A stretch of DNA of 60,351 bases from Butyrivibrio sp. (GTDB lineage: Bacteria > Bacillota > Clostridia > Lachnospirales > Lachnospiraceae). The notes below the pieces were generated by a model, which saw only the letters and a list, made by a program, of their open reading frames with translations, was not told where the DNA came from and did not search any database. Location: positions 1 through 60,351 of the forward strand of contig SVGC01000022.1 of assembly GCA_015056495.1 (NCBI GenBank), in the 5' to 3' direction. Shown here piece after piece: positions 44,934 to 54,409 of the stretch (within the stretch, counting starts at the first letter, position 1; each line of letters starts with the position of its first letter). A program made the position numbers and the translations under genes.

Positions 44934-45862
44934 TGAAGATAGTTTATATGGGAACTCCTGATTTTTCTGTAGGTGCACTGGATGCGCTTATTGAAGCAGG
45001 ACATGATATTGTTATGGTTGTTACTCAGCCGGATAAACCAAAGGGCAGAGGCAAGGAGATACAGATATCTCCTGTAAAAGAGTGTGCATTAAAGCACGAC
45101 CTGCCTGTATATCAGCCTGTAAGGATCAGAGAGCCTGAAGCAGTTGAATATATGAAGAGTATTGATGCGGACATTTATGTAGTCGCAGCTTTCGGACAGA
45201 TACTTCCTCAGGAGGTATTGGATATTCCAAAGTATGGATGTGTCAATATTCATGCGTCCTTATTGCCAAAATACAGAGGAGCAGCACCTATCCAGCAGGC
45301 CATAATTGATGGTGAAGAATACACAGGTGTAACCATCATGCAGATGGATGCAGGCATGGATACCGGTGATATCCTTACTCAGAAAAAAGTTGAGATAACA
45401 GATGAAGATACAGGCGGAAGCCTTTTTGACAAGCTCAGTAAAGTAGGTGCAGAGCTTATAGTTGAGACTCTCCCTATGATCGAGAGAGGCGAGATCACTC
45501 CTGTAAAACAGGATGAGGAACATAGTAGCAAATGCGGAAGACTCTCTAAAGAGATGGGCCGCATCAACTGGAATATGAGTGCCAAAAATATTTCAAACCT
45601 TGTCAGAGCACTTAATCCATGGCCTAGCTGTTTTACCAAAATTGATGGAAAGACACTCAAGATATGGAGTGCATGGGCTACAGAAGAATTGTATAGTGGC
45701 CAGCCAGGAATTATTGAAAATGTAGAAAAAGACTTTTTTGAAGTCAATACCGGAAAAGGACGTCTTGTTTGTACCGAAGTCCAGCTTGAAGGAAAAAAGA
45801 GAATGTCTGTAAGAGACTTCCTTCTTGGCTATAAACTTGAAAAAGGTATGAAGCTTGATTGA
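44933..45862 (+). CDS. fmt: Methionyl-tRNA formyltransferase
   Basis: 309 residues. Formylates initiator Met-tRNA. N-terminal formyltransferase domain with MGTPDFSVGALDALIEAGH, VTQPDKPKGRG, and the signature HASLLPKYRGAAPIQQAI with Asn-His; the Asp of TGVTIMQMDAGMDTGDIL follows. C-terminal beta-barrel binding domain from about 205 (ALNPWPSCFTKI). Translationally coupled to def. Confidence 0.96.
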   Translation: MKIVYMGTPDFSVGALDALIEAGHDIVMVVTQPDKPKGRGKEIQISPVKECALKHDLPVYQPVRIREPEAVEYMKSIDADIYVVAAFGQILPQEVLDIPKYGCVNIHASLLPKYRGAAPIQQAIIDGEEYTGVTIMQMDAGMDTGDILTQKKVEITDEDTGGSLFDKLSKVGAELIVETLPMIERGEITPVKQDEEHSSKCGRLSKEMGRINWNMSAKNISNLVRALNPWPSCFTKIDGKTLKIWSAWATEELYSGQPGIIENVEKDFFEVNTGKGRLVCTEVQLEGKKRMSVRDFLLGYKLEKGMKLD

Positions 45863-45884
45863 TGTCAGAGAACAGGAGTAAAAG

Positions 45885-47264
45885 GTGAGCGAACAGGCTG
45901 TAAATGTAAGAGAAATCATAGTCAAAATTGTGATGGAAGTTGAAAAAAGTAAGAGCCATCAGCAGTTTGTGATTAAAAATACTCTCGAACAATATGACTA
46001 TCTTGACACTCAGCATAAGGCTTTCATTAAGAGAGCTTCTGAGGGTACACTTGAGCGCTTGATCCAGCTTGATTATGTCATCGATCAGTTTTCCAAAGTA
46101 AAGACCGCTAAGATGGAACCCTTTATTCGAGCTCTTATGCGCATGAGTACTTACCAGATACTCTTTATGAAGGCAGTTCCTGATTCAGCAGCAGTTAATG
46201 AAGCAGTTAAGCTATGCAACAGGTTTAGATTTGGAAATCTGAAAGGCTTTGTTAATGCTGTGCTTAGAAATATTTCCAGAAATAAAGCAGAACTTAAATG
46301 GCCTGAAAAGAATGATATAGGCGGCGAAGAATACTATTTGTCTGTTATGTATTCCATGCCGTTGTGGATATGTAAAATGTGGCTTGAAACCTATGGATTT
46401 GAGAAGACTGAAAAGATACTCAAGTTCTTTTACAAGCCTCGCCCAACTATTATCAGGATCGATGAGAGACTCAGTCAGGAACAAAAGGATGACCTCGTTA
46501 AGCAGATCAGTGAGGCCAATGATGGAACTGTATCCATCAAAAAGCACGGACTTCTTCCATATGCCTATGAGATGGTTGGAACTGATAATATCAGATATCT
46601 TCCTGGATTCAAGGAAGGTCTGTGGGTGGTTCAAGATCCAAGTTCCATGCTTGTTTCTGAAATAGCAGAGCTTGAAAAGAATCAGACAGTGGTGGATGTG
46701 TGTGCGGCCCCAGGAGGTAAAGCACTTCATGCAGCACTTAAAATGGATAATACAGGTAAAGTAATTGCCAGAGATATATCCATGAATAAATGTAAAAAGA
46801 TAAGCGAAAACGTGCGCAGAGTAAAGGCTTCAAACGTTATAGTTGAGCAGTACGACGCCACTGTATTTGATGAATCCATGGTAGGTAAGGTTGACGTATT
46901 ATACTGCGATCTGCCTTGTTCTGGATTGGGTATCATAGGCAGAAAGCCAGATATCAAGTACAATCTGAGTCCTTCTGATCTGGATGACATGGCAGCTATT
47001 CAGAAGCAGATCCTTAAAACAGTCTGGACCTATGTAAAACCAGGCGGATACATGATGTATAGCACATGTACAGTGAATAAGAGTGAAAATGAAGAAATGG
47101 TCAAATGGATAGTTGAGAATCTTCATATGTATCCGGTTGACATAACAAACCTTGTTCCTGAGAAGCTTTCACATATTCCTACATTAGTGGATGGCTACCT
47201 TCAGCTGTTGCCGGGAGAATATGGAACAGATGGATTCTTTATATCTAAATTTGTAAGAGAATGA
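45885..47264 (+). CDS. rsmB: 16S rRNA m5C967 methyltransferase
   Basis: 459 residues with a GTG start, preceded by AGGAG (45871). An NusB-like RNA-binding domain (about 5-140) is followed by a SAM methyltransferase: VVDVCAAPGGKALHAAL (SAM binding), DLPCSGLGIIGRKPDIKYN with one catalytic Cys and MYSTCTVNKSENEEM with the other. Part of the run between fmt and rlmN; the zinc metalloprotease gene often found between fmt and rsmB in relatives is absent here. Confidence 0.95.
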   Translation: MSEQAVNVREIIVKIVMEVEKSKSHQQFVIKNTLEQYDYLDTQHKAFIKRASEGTLERLIQLDYVIDQFSKVKTAKMEPFIRALMRMSTYQILFMKAVPDSAAVNEAVKLCNRFRFGNLKGFVNAVLRNISRNKAELKWPEKNDIGGEEYYLSVMYSMPLWICKMWLETYGFEKTEKILKFFYKPRPTIIRIDERLSQEQKDDLVKQISEANDGTVSIKKHGLLPYAYEMVGTDNIRYLPGFKEGLWVVQDPSSMLVSEIAELEKNQTVVDVCAAPGGKALHAALKMDNTGKVIARDISMNKCKKISENVRRVKASNVIVEQYDATVFDESMVGKVDVLYCDLPCSGLGIIGRKPDIKYNLSPSDLDDMAAIQKQILKTVWTYVKPGGYMMYSTCTVNKSENEEMVKWIVENLHMYPVDITNLVPEKLSHIPTLVDGYLQLLPGEYGTDGFFISKFVRE

Positions 47265-47314
47265 TACAGGTCTATAATATGGCCGTGAATTGAATTAGAT
47301 AGTAGGTTTTTTAT

Positions 47315-48370
47315 ATGATCATTAAAACAAGTGAAGGTCTTGTAGATATCAAATCTCTTAATCTGCAGGAACTTACTGAAGAAATTAAAAGTCTTGGAGA
47401 ACCGGCTTTTCGTGCAAAACAGCTCTATGAGTGGATGCATAAAAAGCTGGCCAGGAATTATGATGAGATGACTAACATCCCAAAGTCATTAAAAGAAAAG
47501 TGCAAGGAGCACTTTTTCTATGCATGTGTAAGTCAGGAACGTGTGCAGGTATCTCAGATAGACGGCACACAGAAATTCCTTTTTGGACTGCATGACGGTA
47601 ACTTTATTGAAAGTGTACTGATGAAGTACAAATTCGGAAATAGCGTATGCATATCCTCACAGGTGGGATGCAGAATGGGATGTAGATTCTGTGCATCTAC
47701 ATTGGACGGCCTTGAGAGAGGTCTTTTGCCATCAGAGATGTTGGATCAGATATATGCTATCACACGTATATCCGGTGAGAGAGTATCTCATGTAGTTGTT
47801 ATGGGTAGCGGAGAACCTATGGACAACTATGATAATGTATTACAGTTTGTAAGACTTTTATCTGACGAAAATGGTCTGAACCTGAGTCAGCGTAATATTA
47901 CAGTATCAACCTGTGGTCTTGTACCAAATATCAGAAGACTTGCAGATGAGCACCTTCAGATCAATCTGGCATTGTCACTTCATGCATCCAATGATGAGAA
48001 GAGAAAAAAGCTTATGCCAATAGCAAATACTTACACTCTTGAAGAAGTAATAGATGCCTGCAAGTACTATTTTGATCAGACAGGAAGACAGCTTACATTT
48101 GAATATGCTCTTGTGGGCGGTGTCAATGATACAGAAGATGACGCCAAAGAACTGTCAGAGCTTTTGGGCGGTTTAAACGCAATAGTCAATCTTATCCCGG
48201 TCAATCCTATTAAAGAGAGGGATTTCATTGAGACTGAGCGATCCAAGGTAATTGCTTTTAAGAATAAGCTGGAGAAAAACAGAATAAATGCTACTATACG
48301 AAGAGAAATGGGAAGAGATATAGACGGAGCATGTGGTCAGTTAAGACGAAGACATATGCTGGAAAAGTAA
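47315..48370 (+). CDS. rlmN: Dual-specificity RNA methyltransferase RlmN
   Basis: 351 residues. A radical SAM enzyme making m2A2503 in 23S rRNA and m2A37 in some tRNAs. CRMGCRFC (CxxxCxxC, about 119-126), GSGEPMDNYDNVL, STCGLVPNI, and the C-terminal methyl-carrier Cys in GACGQLRRR. A GGTTTTTTAT-type weak ribosome-binding region precedes the ATG. Fifty bases after rsmB. Confidence 0.95.
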   Translation: MIIKTSEGLVDIKSLNLQELTEEIKSLGEPAFRAKQLYEWMHKKLARNYDEMTNIPKSLKEKCKEHFFYACVSQERVQVSQIDGTQKFLFGLHDGNFIESVLMKYKFGNSVCISSQVGCRMGCRFCASTLDGLERGLLPSEMLDQIYAITRISGERVSHVVVMGSGEPMDNYDNVLQFVRLLSDENGLNLSQRNITVSTCGLVPNIRRLADEHLQINLALSLHASNDEKRKKLMPIANTYTLEEVIDACKYYFDQTGRQLTFEYALVGGVNDTEDDAKELSELLGGLNAIVNLIPVNPIKERDFIETERSKVIAFKNKLEKNRINATIRREMGRDIDGACGQLRRRHMLEK

Positions 48371-48397
48371 TACTCTTCTCAGTTTAGAGAAAGTGTG

Positions 48398-48472
48398 TTA
48401 TAATAGCGGAGTGATAGGCAGGATTACAGTATGCACTATGTTTTAGGCTTAGTTTATCCTGTCTTTTTCTTT
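48398..48472 (+). promoter_or_regulatory. Possible internal promoter and attenuator before PP2C gene
   Basis: TTATAATA at about 48399-48406 can serve as a -10, although no good -35 is seen. Further on GGCAGGAT (48417-48424) pairs with ATCCTGTC and is followed by TTTTTC, like a terminator. This 147-base gap is the largest in the rlmN-pknB stretch and may set separate expression of the signalling genes. Confidence 0.4.
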
Positions 48473-48517
48473 GCGAATCAGTGCATAAAGCGTAGCTTTA
48501 GGAGGCTTTAGTTTAAT

Positions 48518-49279
48518 TTGCTTAAGACATTTTCCATTACTGACATTGGAAAAAAACGAAAACTGAATCAGGATTATGTCTTTTCTACGACTGATAAAGT
48601 AGGGAATCTATCGAATTTGTTCATCGTTGCCGACGGCATGGGTGGTCACAACGCTGGAGACTATGCTTCCAGATACACAGTTGAGACTATTGTCAAAGAG
48701 ATAGAGAACTCTTTTGAGCGGAATACTATCAAGATTATTGAGCATGCCGTAGAAGTAGCCAATAGTAGCATCAGAGAGAGGGCTTCTCAGGATCCAAGCT
48801 TGTTTGGAATGGGAACGACTCTTGTTGTGGCGACACTAATTGGGCATCACATGCAGGTGGCCAATGTTGGTGACAGCAGGTTGTATGTTGTTAATGATCA
48901 GATCACACAGATCACCAGAGATCATTCTCTGGTTGAAGAGATGGTCAGAATGGGCGGCATAGATCGGGAGACAGCCAGATGCAGCCTGGATAAGAACATT
49001 ATTACCAGAGCTATTGGCGCACTTGATACTGTAGATGTTGACTTTTTTAATGTTGATCTCAAGGCAGGAGACATTGTGCTTATGTGTTCCGACGGACTCA
49101 CCAATATGGTTGAAGACCAGGAGATCCAAGAGATTATTGCAGAAGATATGAGCATTGAAGATAAGGCACACAAACTCATAGATCGTGCAAATGAAAATGG
49201 CGGAAAGGATAATATAGCAGTTATTCTCATTGATCCATTTGCGGATAGCACATCTATTACTGGAGGAATTAATGATTAA
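48518..49279 (+). CDS. prpC: PP2C-type Ser/Thr protein phosphatase
   Basis: 253 residues with a TTG start, supported by AGGAGG about 12 bases upstream and by the family start ITDIGKKRKLNQD. Reverses phosphorylation by the adjacent PASTA kinase. Metal-binding Asp residues appear in NQDYVF, VADGMGGHNAGDYAS (about 38-52), MCSDGLTNMVED and GGKDNIAVILI. Its stop overlaps the pknB start by eight bases, so kinase and phosphatase are made together, as usual in Firmicutes. Confidence 0.95.
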   Translation: MLKTFSITDIGKKRKLNQDYVFSTTDKVGNLSNLFIVADGMGGHNAGDYASRYTVETIVKEIENSFERNTIKIIEHAVEVANSSIRERASQDPSLFGMGTTLVVATLIGHHMQVANVGDSRLYVVNDQITQITRDHSLVEEMVRMGGIDRETARCSLDKNIITRAIGALDTVDVDFFNVDLKAGDIVLMCSDGLTNMVEDQEIQEIIAEDMSIEDKAHKLIDRANENGGKDNIAVILIDPFADSTSITGGIND

Positions 49280-51344
49280 ATTGGGTATGGTCATCGGTGA
49301 CCGTTATGAGGTACTGGAAAAGATCGGTACCGGCGGAATGTCCGATGTTTATAAGGCTAAAGATCATAAATTAAATAGATTTGTTGCAGTTAAGATTTTG
49401 AAGCAGGAATTTAGTGAAAATGATAATTTTGTATCTAAGTTCAGAGTTGAAGCTCAGGCTGCTGCTGGTCTTATGCATCCAAATATTGTCAATGTATATG
49501 ATGTTGGGGATGAAAATGGCGTCTATTACATTGTTATGGAGTTGGTTGAGGGAATCACTCTTAAAAAGTACATTGAGAAAAAATCAAGACTTACTGTAAA
49601 AGAAGCAGTAAGTATAGCAATTCAGGTTGCTATGGGACTTGAGGCAGCACATAACAACAATATCATTCATCGTGATATCAAGCCTCAGAACATTATTATT
49701 TCAAAAGAAGGTAAAGTCAAAGTTACTGACTTTGGTATAGCCAAGGCAGCTACAAGTAATACTATCACTTCCAATGTTATGGGATCTGTTCATTACACAT
49801 CACCAGAGCAGGCAAGAGGTGGTTACAGTGATGCCAAGAGTGATATTTATTCACTGGGTATTACATTGTACGAGATGCTGACAGGACGAGTTCCATTTAA
49901 CGGTGATACTACAGTAGCTATTGCTATCAAACATATACAGGAAGAGCTTCAGACACCTAAGATCTATAATGAGGATATTCCTATCAGCGTAGAAAAGATT
50001 GTACTTAAGTGTTGCCAGAAGAGTCCTGACAGAAGATATCAAAGCGCCCAGGAGCTTATTACAGATCTTAAGCGATCCCTTATAACTCCTGATGAAGATT
50101 TTGTAGATCTTGTGAATCCTGATGAAGAGGGTGCTACAAGAATTGCCAGTGATGATGAGCAGGATGAGATCAGAAGCGGTAGCACAGGCAGGATCTCCAA
50201 CACAGAACAGATGAGGCTCAATCGTGATGTCATCAAGGAAGCAAGAGAAGAGAAACGCAGAGCTTCCAGAGAATATGATGACAGAGATAGAGATAGAGAC
50301 AGAGATCGAAACCGAGATTATGATGATGATCGTCGTAGCCGTCGTTCTCGTCAAGATAGATACGATAGAGACTATGATGATGATTTTGGTGATGATGAAG
50401 ATGATGGATACAATTCCAAAATAGAGAAGATCACAGTTGCGGTAGCTATTCTGGCAGCAATCCTTGTTGGAGCCATAGTTATCATGCTTGTTGGCCAGTA
50501 TTTTGGAATCTTTGATTTTAGTTCTTCAGAAGCATCTTCAAGCTCAAGTATAAGCACAAGTGCTTCAAGTACTACTGCGTCAGGTATCACAATTCCTAAC
50601 GTAGTAGGACAGACTTATGCTGAGGCTGTTTCCAATCTTCAGGCCAAGGGTTTTACTGTCAGCAAAGCAAGTTCAGATAAAAATACTTCCGCATCAGGAA
50701 TCGTTGAATCAATGAGTCCTGAAGGCGGGAGTTCTGCCGAAAGCGGCGCTACAATTACATTGTATGTAAGTGATGGTTCTAATGCATCTGCTACCACTCA
50801 GTCAGCAAGCACAGCTACTTCAGCTGAGTCTACAACAACCACAGTTCCAAAGGTTATAGGTCTTGATTCAGAAGAAGCTTGTCTTGTACTTATTGAGGCA
50901 GGTCTTACTCCTGGTGAAGTAATTGATACAACTAATGCTGATGCAAGCCTTACAGGTCTTATCTGCGCTCAGAGCATCGCAGAGGGCGTAGTTGTAGAAA
51001 AAGGCACTGTTGTCAATATGGAAGTAAGTACAGGAACTTCAACTGTTTCCTATAGTTATTCCGGTGATATTACAGCTCCTACAGAAGGAGAGAATTACAC
51101 CGATGGTTTATCAGTACATGTAACACTGGTTACTGCAGATGGAACCACACTTCTTGATACCACAACAGCTTCTTTCCCAATAACAGGAATTGAGCGTACA
51201 GGTCTTACATCTTCAACAGGTGTACTTACATTTACTTATACAGCAACGCTTCCATCAACTGTTGATGAATCAGGCAACACTGTTGGTGGCGGAACACAGG
51301 AATATACAGTAACAAGAGCTGTTACATTTACACAGTCCAATTGA
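49272..51344 (+). CDS. pknB: PASTA-domain Ser/Thr protein kinase
   Basis: 690 residues from ATG 49272 with GGAGGAAT upstream; earlier in-frame codons lie inside prpC. Senses cell-wall fragments and controls wall growth. Kinase domain about 1-270: GTGGMSDVYKA, VAVKIL, HRDIKPQNII (about 133-142), DFGIAKA and SPEQARGG. A striking Arg/Asp-rich stretch (about 330-380) follows, then a membrane helix (about 387-412), a Ser-rich spacer, two PASTA domains (about 438-502 and 522-590; IPNVVGQTYAEA and VPKVIGLDSEEA) and a beta-rich C-terminal domain. Confidence 0.96.
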   Translation: MIKLGMVIGDRYEVLEKIGTGGMSDVYKAKDHKLNRFVAVKILKQEFSENDNFVSKFRVEAQAAAGLMHPNIVNVYDVGDENGVYYIVMELVEGITLKKYIEKKSRLTVKEAVSIAIQVAMGLEAAHNNNIIHRDIKPQNIIISKEGKVKVTDFGIAKAATSNTITSNVMGSVHYTSPEQARGGYSDAKSDIYSLGITLYEMLTGRVPFNGDTTVAIAIKHIQEELQTPKIYNEDIPISVEKIVLKCCQKSPDRRYQSAQELITDLKRSLITPDEDFVDLVNPDEEGATRIASDDEQDEIRSGSTGRISNTEQMRLNRDVIKEAREEKRRASREYDDRDRDRDRDRNRDYDDDRRSRRSRQDRYDRDYDDDFGDDEDDGYNSKIEKITVAVAILAAILVGAIVIMLVGQYFGIFDFSSSEASSSSSISTSASSTTASGITIPNVVGQTYAEAVSNLQAKGFTVSKASSDKNTSASGIVESMSPEGGSSAESGATITLYVSDGSNASATTQSASTATSAESTTTTVPKVIGLDSEEACLVLIEAGLTPGEVIDTTNADASLTGLICAQSIAEGVVVEKGTVVNMEVSTGTSTVSYSYSGDITAPTEGENYTDGLSVHVTLVTADGTTLLDTTTASFPITGIERTGLTSSTGVLTFTYTATLPSTVDESGNTVGGGTQEYTVTRAVTFTQSN

Positions 51345-51360
51345 TATAGACATGAATATA

Positions 51361-51401
51361 ACTTTCCATACCCAAACAGCCAGAGTATGGAAAGTTTTTT
51401 T
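51361..51401 (+). terminator. Terminator-like hairpin after pknB
   Basis: ACTTTCCATAC pairs with GTATGGAAAGT, followed by seven T. It lies directly before the rsgA ribosome-binding site, so it would reduce read-through into rsgA. Confidence 0.8.
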
Positions 51402-51421
51402 AAAAGGAGATTTAGTAGTTG

Positions 51422-52330
51422 ATGAAAGGAAAGATAGTAAAGGGCATATCCGGTTTTTATTACGTTGATACTGCTGATGGTAATATTTATGAATGCAAGG
51501 CAAAAGGGGTATTCAGAAGTCTTGGATTAAAGCCATTGGTTGGTGATGATGTAAATATAGATATTATTGATGAGGAAAAAAAGATCGGAAATGTCACAGA
51601 AGTTTTTCCAAGGAAAAATCAATTGCTCAGACCTCCTGTAGCCAATGTTGACCAGGCAGTTATTGTTTTTGCCATAGTTAAGCCAAATCCAAGCTACAAC
51701 CTTCTTGATAGATTTCTGATCATGATGCGTCAGCAGGATCTTCCTGTTGTGATCTGTTTTAACAAGCAGGACATTGCAACCAAGGAAGAACAGGACGCAC
51801 TGATGGATGCTTATGAGAAATGCGGATACAAGGTAATGTTTATCAGCGTTGCAGAGAATACAGGAATAGATGATCTCAAAGAAGTACTGCGGGGCAAGAC
51901 TTCAGTTGTTGCAGGTCCAAGTGGTGTCGGCAAGTCATCTCTTTTGAATCTCCTGCATCCGGAAGGAGACAGGCAGACAGGAGAGCTTAGCCGTAAGATT
52001 GACAGGGGTAAAAATACCACAAGGCATTCCGAACTATTTTTTGTACCTGCACTGTCAGATGAAAATGATCACACCTTCGTTATGGATACTCCGGGCTTTA
52101 CATCCCTTGAGATGCGTGATGTGACCACTGACACACTTCAGAATTATTATCCTGAATTTGCTGAGTTTGAGCCTGAATGCAAGTTTGGAGGCTGCTCCCA
52201 TATAACGGAGCCTGTTTGCGGCATCAAGATGGCAGTAGACCGTGGCGATATTGCAAGAGAGCGATACGACAATTATTGCCTCTTATACGAAGAACTCAAA
52301 GGACAGAAGCAGTACGGTAAGAAAAGATGA
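51422..52330 (+). CDS. rsgA: Ribosome small-subunit GTPase RsgA
   Basis: 302 residues from ATG 51422 with AAAGGAGA upstream; an in-frame TTG just before it is less likely. Assists late 30S assembly. OB fold at the N-terminus (GKIVKGISGFYYVD), then a circularly permuted GTPase with NKQD, SVAENTG and GPSGVGKSSLLNLL (about 162-175) and DTPGF, and a C-terminal zinc site with CKFGGCSH, CG and ITEPVC. Closes the murE-rsgA housekeeping run. Confidence 0.95.
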   Translation: MKGKIVKGISGFYYVDTADGNIYECKAKGVFRSLGLKPLVGDDVNIDIIDEEKKIGNVTEVFPRKNQLLRPPVANVDQAVIVFAIVKPNPSYNLLDRFLIMMRQQDLPVVICFNKQDIATKEEQDALMDAYEKCGYKVMFISVAENTGIDDLKEVLRGKTSVVAGPSGVGKSSLLNLLHPEGDRQTGELSRKIDRGKNTTRHSELFFVPALSDENDHTFVMDTPGFTSLEMRDVTTDTLQNYYPEFAEFEPECKFGGCSHITEPVCGIKMAVDRGDIARERYDNYCLLYEELKGQKQYGKKR

Positions 52331-52450
52331 CTTTTGCCATTTTATGTCAAAAATTCTGATAAATTAGAATATTATATCCTCTTTTTAAATCAAGAAATTA
52401 TTAAACTCATCAATTTGCCAAAATTTGTAAAGAAAAAAGCAATTAGTGAG

Positions 52451-52478
52451 TTGAACTCAATGTAAAAAATAGTAAAAT
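52451..52478 (+). promoter_or_regulatory. Promoter of the sugar-isomerase gene
   Basis: TTGAAC and TAAAAT with 16-base spacing, in an AT-rich 241-base spacer with no other signal. An in-frame upstream start at 52503 lies too near and lacks a ribosome-binding site. Confidence 0.5.
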
Positions 52479-52571
52479 AGTTTATGACATGTTAAATTAG
52501 ATATGAAAATGTCAGTAAACAAGCTAATTTTTGAGGCAAATAGTTTTTTGAGTTTAGAAAGGGGATTTTTT

Positions 52572-54050
52572 ATGATCAACATTCCAGAAGTTAAGGTAGG
52601 TCTGGTTGCAGTTAGTAGAGACTGTTTCCCAGCTTCCCTTGCTGTAAACAGACGTAAAGCTTTAGCAGAAGCTTACAAGAAAAATTTCAACGACAAGGAC
52701 GTTTATGAGTGTCCTGTATGTATCATTGAGAGCGAAGTGCAGATGGTAGAAGCTCTTGAAGATATCAAGAAGGCTGGATGTAACGCTCTTTGCGTATACC
52801 TTGGCAACTTTGGTCCAGAAATTTCTGAGACACTTCTTGCTAAGCACTTTGACGGACCAGTTATGTTCTGTGCAGCTGCAGAAGAATCACAGAATGACCT
52901 TATAGACGGAAGAGGAGATGCTTACTGCGGTATGCTTAACGCAAGCTACAACCTCTTCATCAGAAATACACAGGCTTATATTCCTGAGTATCCAGTAGGC
53001 ACAGCTGAAGAATGTGCAAAGATGATCAACGAGTTCGTTCCTATTGCAAGAGCAATCGTTGGTGTACGTGACCTTAAGGTTATCAGCTTTGGCCCACGTC
53101 CTATGAACTTCCTTGCATGTAATGCACCTATCAAGCAGATCTACAACATGGGCGCAGAGATCGAAGAGAACTCAGAGCTTGATCTGTTCGAAGCATTTAA
53201 CAAGCATGCAGGAGATAAGAGAATCCCTGATGTTGTTAAGGATATGGAAAAAGACCTTGGCACAGGCAACAAGAAGCCTGAAATCCTTGAGAAGCTTGCT
53301 CAGTATGAGCTTACACTTCTTGACTGGATCGAAGAGCACAGAGGCTATAAGAAGTATGTTACTATCGCTGGTAAGTGCTGGCCTGCATTCCAGACACAGT
53401 TTGGTTTCGTTCCATGCTATGTAAACTCAAGACTTACAGGCAGAGGCATCCCAGTTTCTTGCGAAGTAGATATCTATGGTGCTATCAGTGAGTTCATCGG
53501 AACATGCGTAAGTAATGATTCTGTAACTCTTCTTGATATCAACAACTCAGTACCTGCTGATATGTACAATGAGAGCATTAAGGGCAAGTTTGATTACAAG
53601 CACACAGATACATTCATGGGCTTCCACTGCGGAAATACATGCACAAGTAAGCTTTCAAGCTGTGAGATGAAGTTCCAGAGAATCATGGCTAGAAACCTTC
53701 CAGAAGAAGTTACACAGGGTACTCTTGAAGGAGATATCGTGCCAGGTGATATCACATTCTACAGACTGCAGAGCACATCTGATAATCACCTTCGCGCTTA
53801 TGTTGCTCAGGGTGAAGTTCTTCCTGTTGCTACTAAGTCATTCGGCGGTATCGGTGTATTCGCTATTCCTGAAATGGGCAGATTCTACAGACACGTTCTT
53901 ATCCAGCAGAACTTCCCACATCACGGAGCAGTTGCATTTGGTCACTATGGAAAGGCTCTTTACGAAGTATTCAAATACCTTGGAGCAGAGACAATCGGCT
54001 ACAACCAGCCAGCATCTCTTCCATACCCAACAGAGAATCCATTTGCTTAA
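52572..54050 (+). CDS. L-fucose/L-arabinose isomerase family protein
   Basis: 492 residues from ATG 52572, preceded by AAAGGGG; the start MINIPEVKVGLVAVSRDCFP is like others of the family. The fold has an N-terminal substrate-binding part (GNFGPEISETLLAKHFDGP), a middle part with a Gly-rich motif, and a C-terminal FucI-type domain (about 340-480) with FMGFHCGNTCTSKL and FPHHGAVAFGHYGKALYEV, whose His residues probably bind Mn. Likely interconverts an aldose and ketose, fitting pectin-sugar use with the window's arabinanase and mutarotase, but the exact sugar is unknown. Strong codon bias (ctt, aag, gca) suggests high expression. Confidence 0.8.
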   Translation: MINIPEVKVGLVAVSRDCFPASLAVNRRKALAEAYKKNFNDKDVYECPVCIIESEVQMVEALEDIKKAGCNALCVYLGNFGPEISETLLAKHFDGPVMFCAAAEESQNDLIDGRGDAYCGMLNASYNLFIRNTQAYIPEYPVGTAEECAKMINEFVPIARAIVGVRDLKVISFGPRPMNFLACNAPIKQIYNMGAEIEENSELDLFEAFNKHAGDKRIPDVVKDMEKDLGTGNKKPEILEKLAQYELTLLDWIEEHRGYKKYVTIAGKCWPAFQTQFGFVPCYVNSRLTGRGIPVSCEVDIYGAISEFIGTCVSNDSVTLLDINNSVPADMYNESIKGKFDYKHTDTFMGFHCGNTCTSKLSSCEMKFQRIMARNLPEEVTQGTLEGDIVPGDITFYRLQSTSDNHLRAYVAQGEVLPVATKSFGGIGVFAIPEMGRFYRHVLIQQNFPHHGAVAFGHYGKALYEVFKYLGAETIGYNQPASLPYPTENPFA

Positions 54051-54080
54051 TTACTCAAAATAAATATCATAAATTATAAA

Positions 54081-54134
54081 GAACCCTCGCAAGATGTGAT
54101 ATGATAAACAACTCATCTTGCGGGGGCTCTTTTT
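54081..54134 (+). terminator. Terminator after isomerase gene
   Basis: CCCTCGCAAGATG pairs with CATCTTGCGGGGG, followed by CTCTTTTT. Confidence 0.88.
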
Positions 54135-54146
54135 AGCGCCTTGCAA

Positions 54147-54218
54147 AATGACCCTAGGGGACGGGGTTAAGGGGACATTTTTAATGACCCCAGGGGACGG
54201 GGTTAAGGGGACATTTTT
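54147..54218. repeat. Two tandem 36-bp GC-rich repeats
   Basis: Two 36-base copies (54147-54182 and 54183-54218) differ by one base (CCCT/CCCC) and contain GGGGACGGGGTTAAGGGGAC. Each has AATGACCC at one end and GGGGACATT at the other, nearly inverted. The same kind of sequence recurs, as I recall, in unrelated genomes near REP-type mobile elements. The minus-strand reading frame through it (54051-54332) is not a gene. The remaining 54219-54409 is AT-rich with no signal I can support. Confidence 0.8.
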
Positions 54219-54409
54219 TACAAAACAGTTAATTTCCTCCCTTTTGACACTTTGACGCTTTATTATAGCACAGTGCATTAGGCTAATGGAATAAGCAAAA
54301 TATCTTGCGGAAAAGTTAGCAAACACTAACACAATGAAGTATAATATCGTTAGATCTGTTCTAGGACAGAAATGAAAAAGAGATGGAACAGTTTATGGAG
54401 AGGTGACAC

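Noticed and set aside
54051..54332. Minus-strand frame encoding repeated NVPLTPSP
   Set aside because: It is a reading of the 36-bp repeat and the isomerase terminator, without ribosome-binding site; not a gene.
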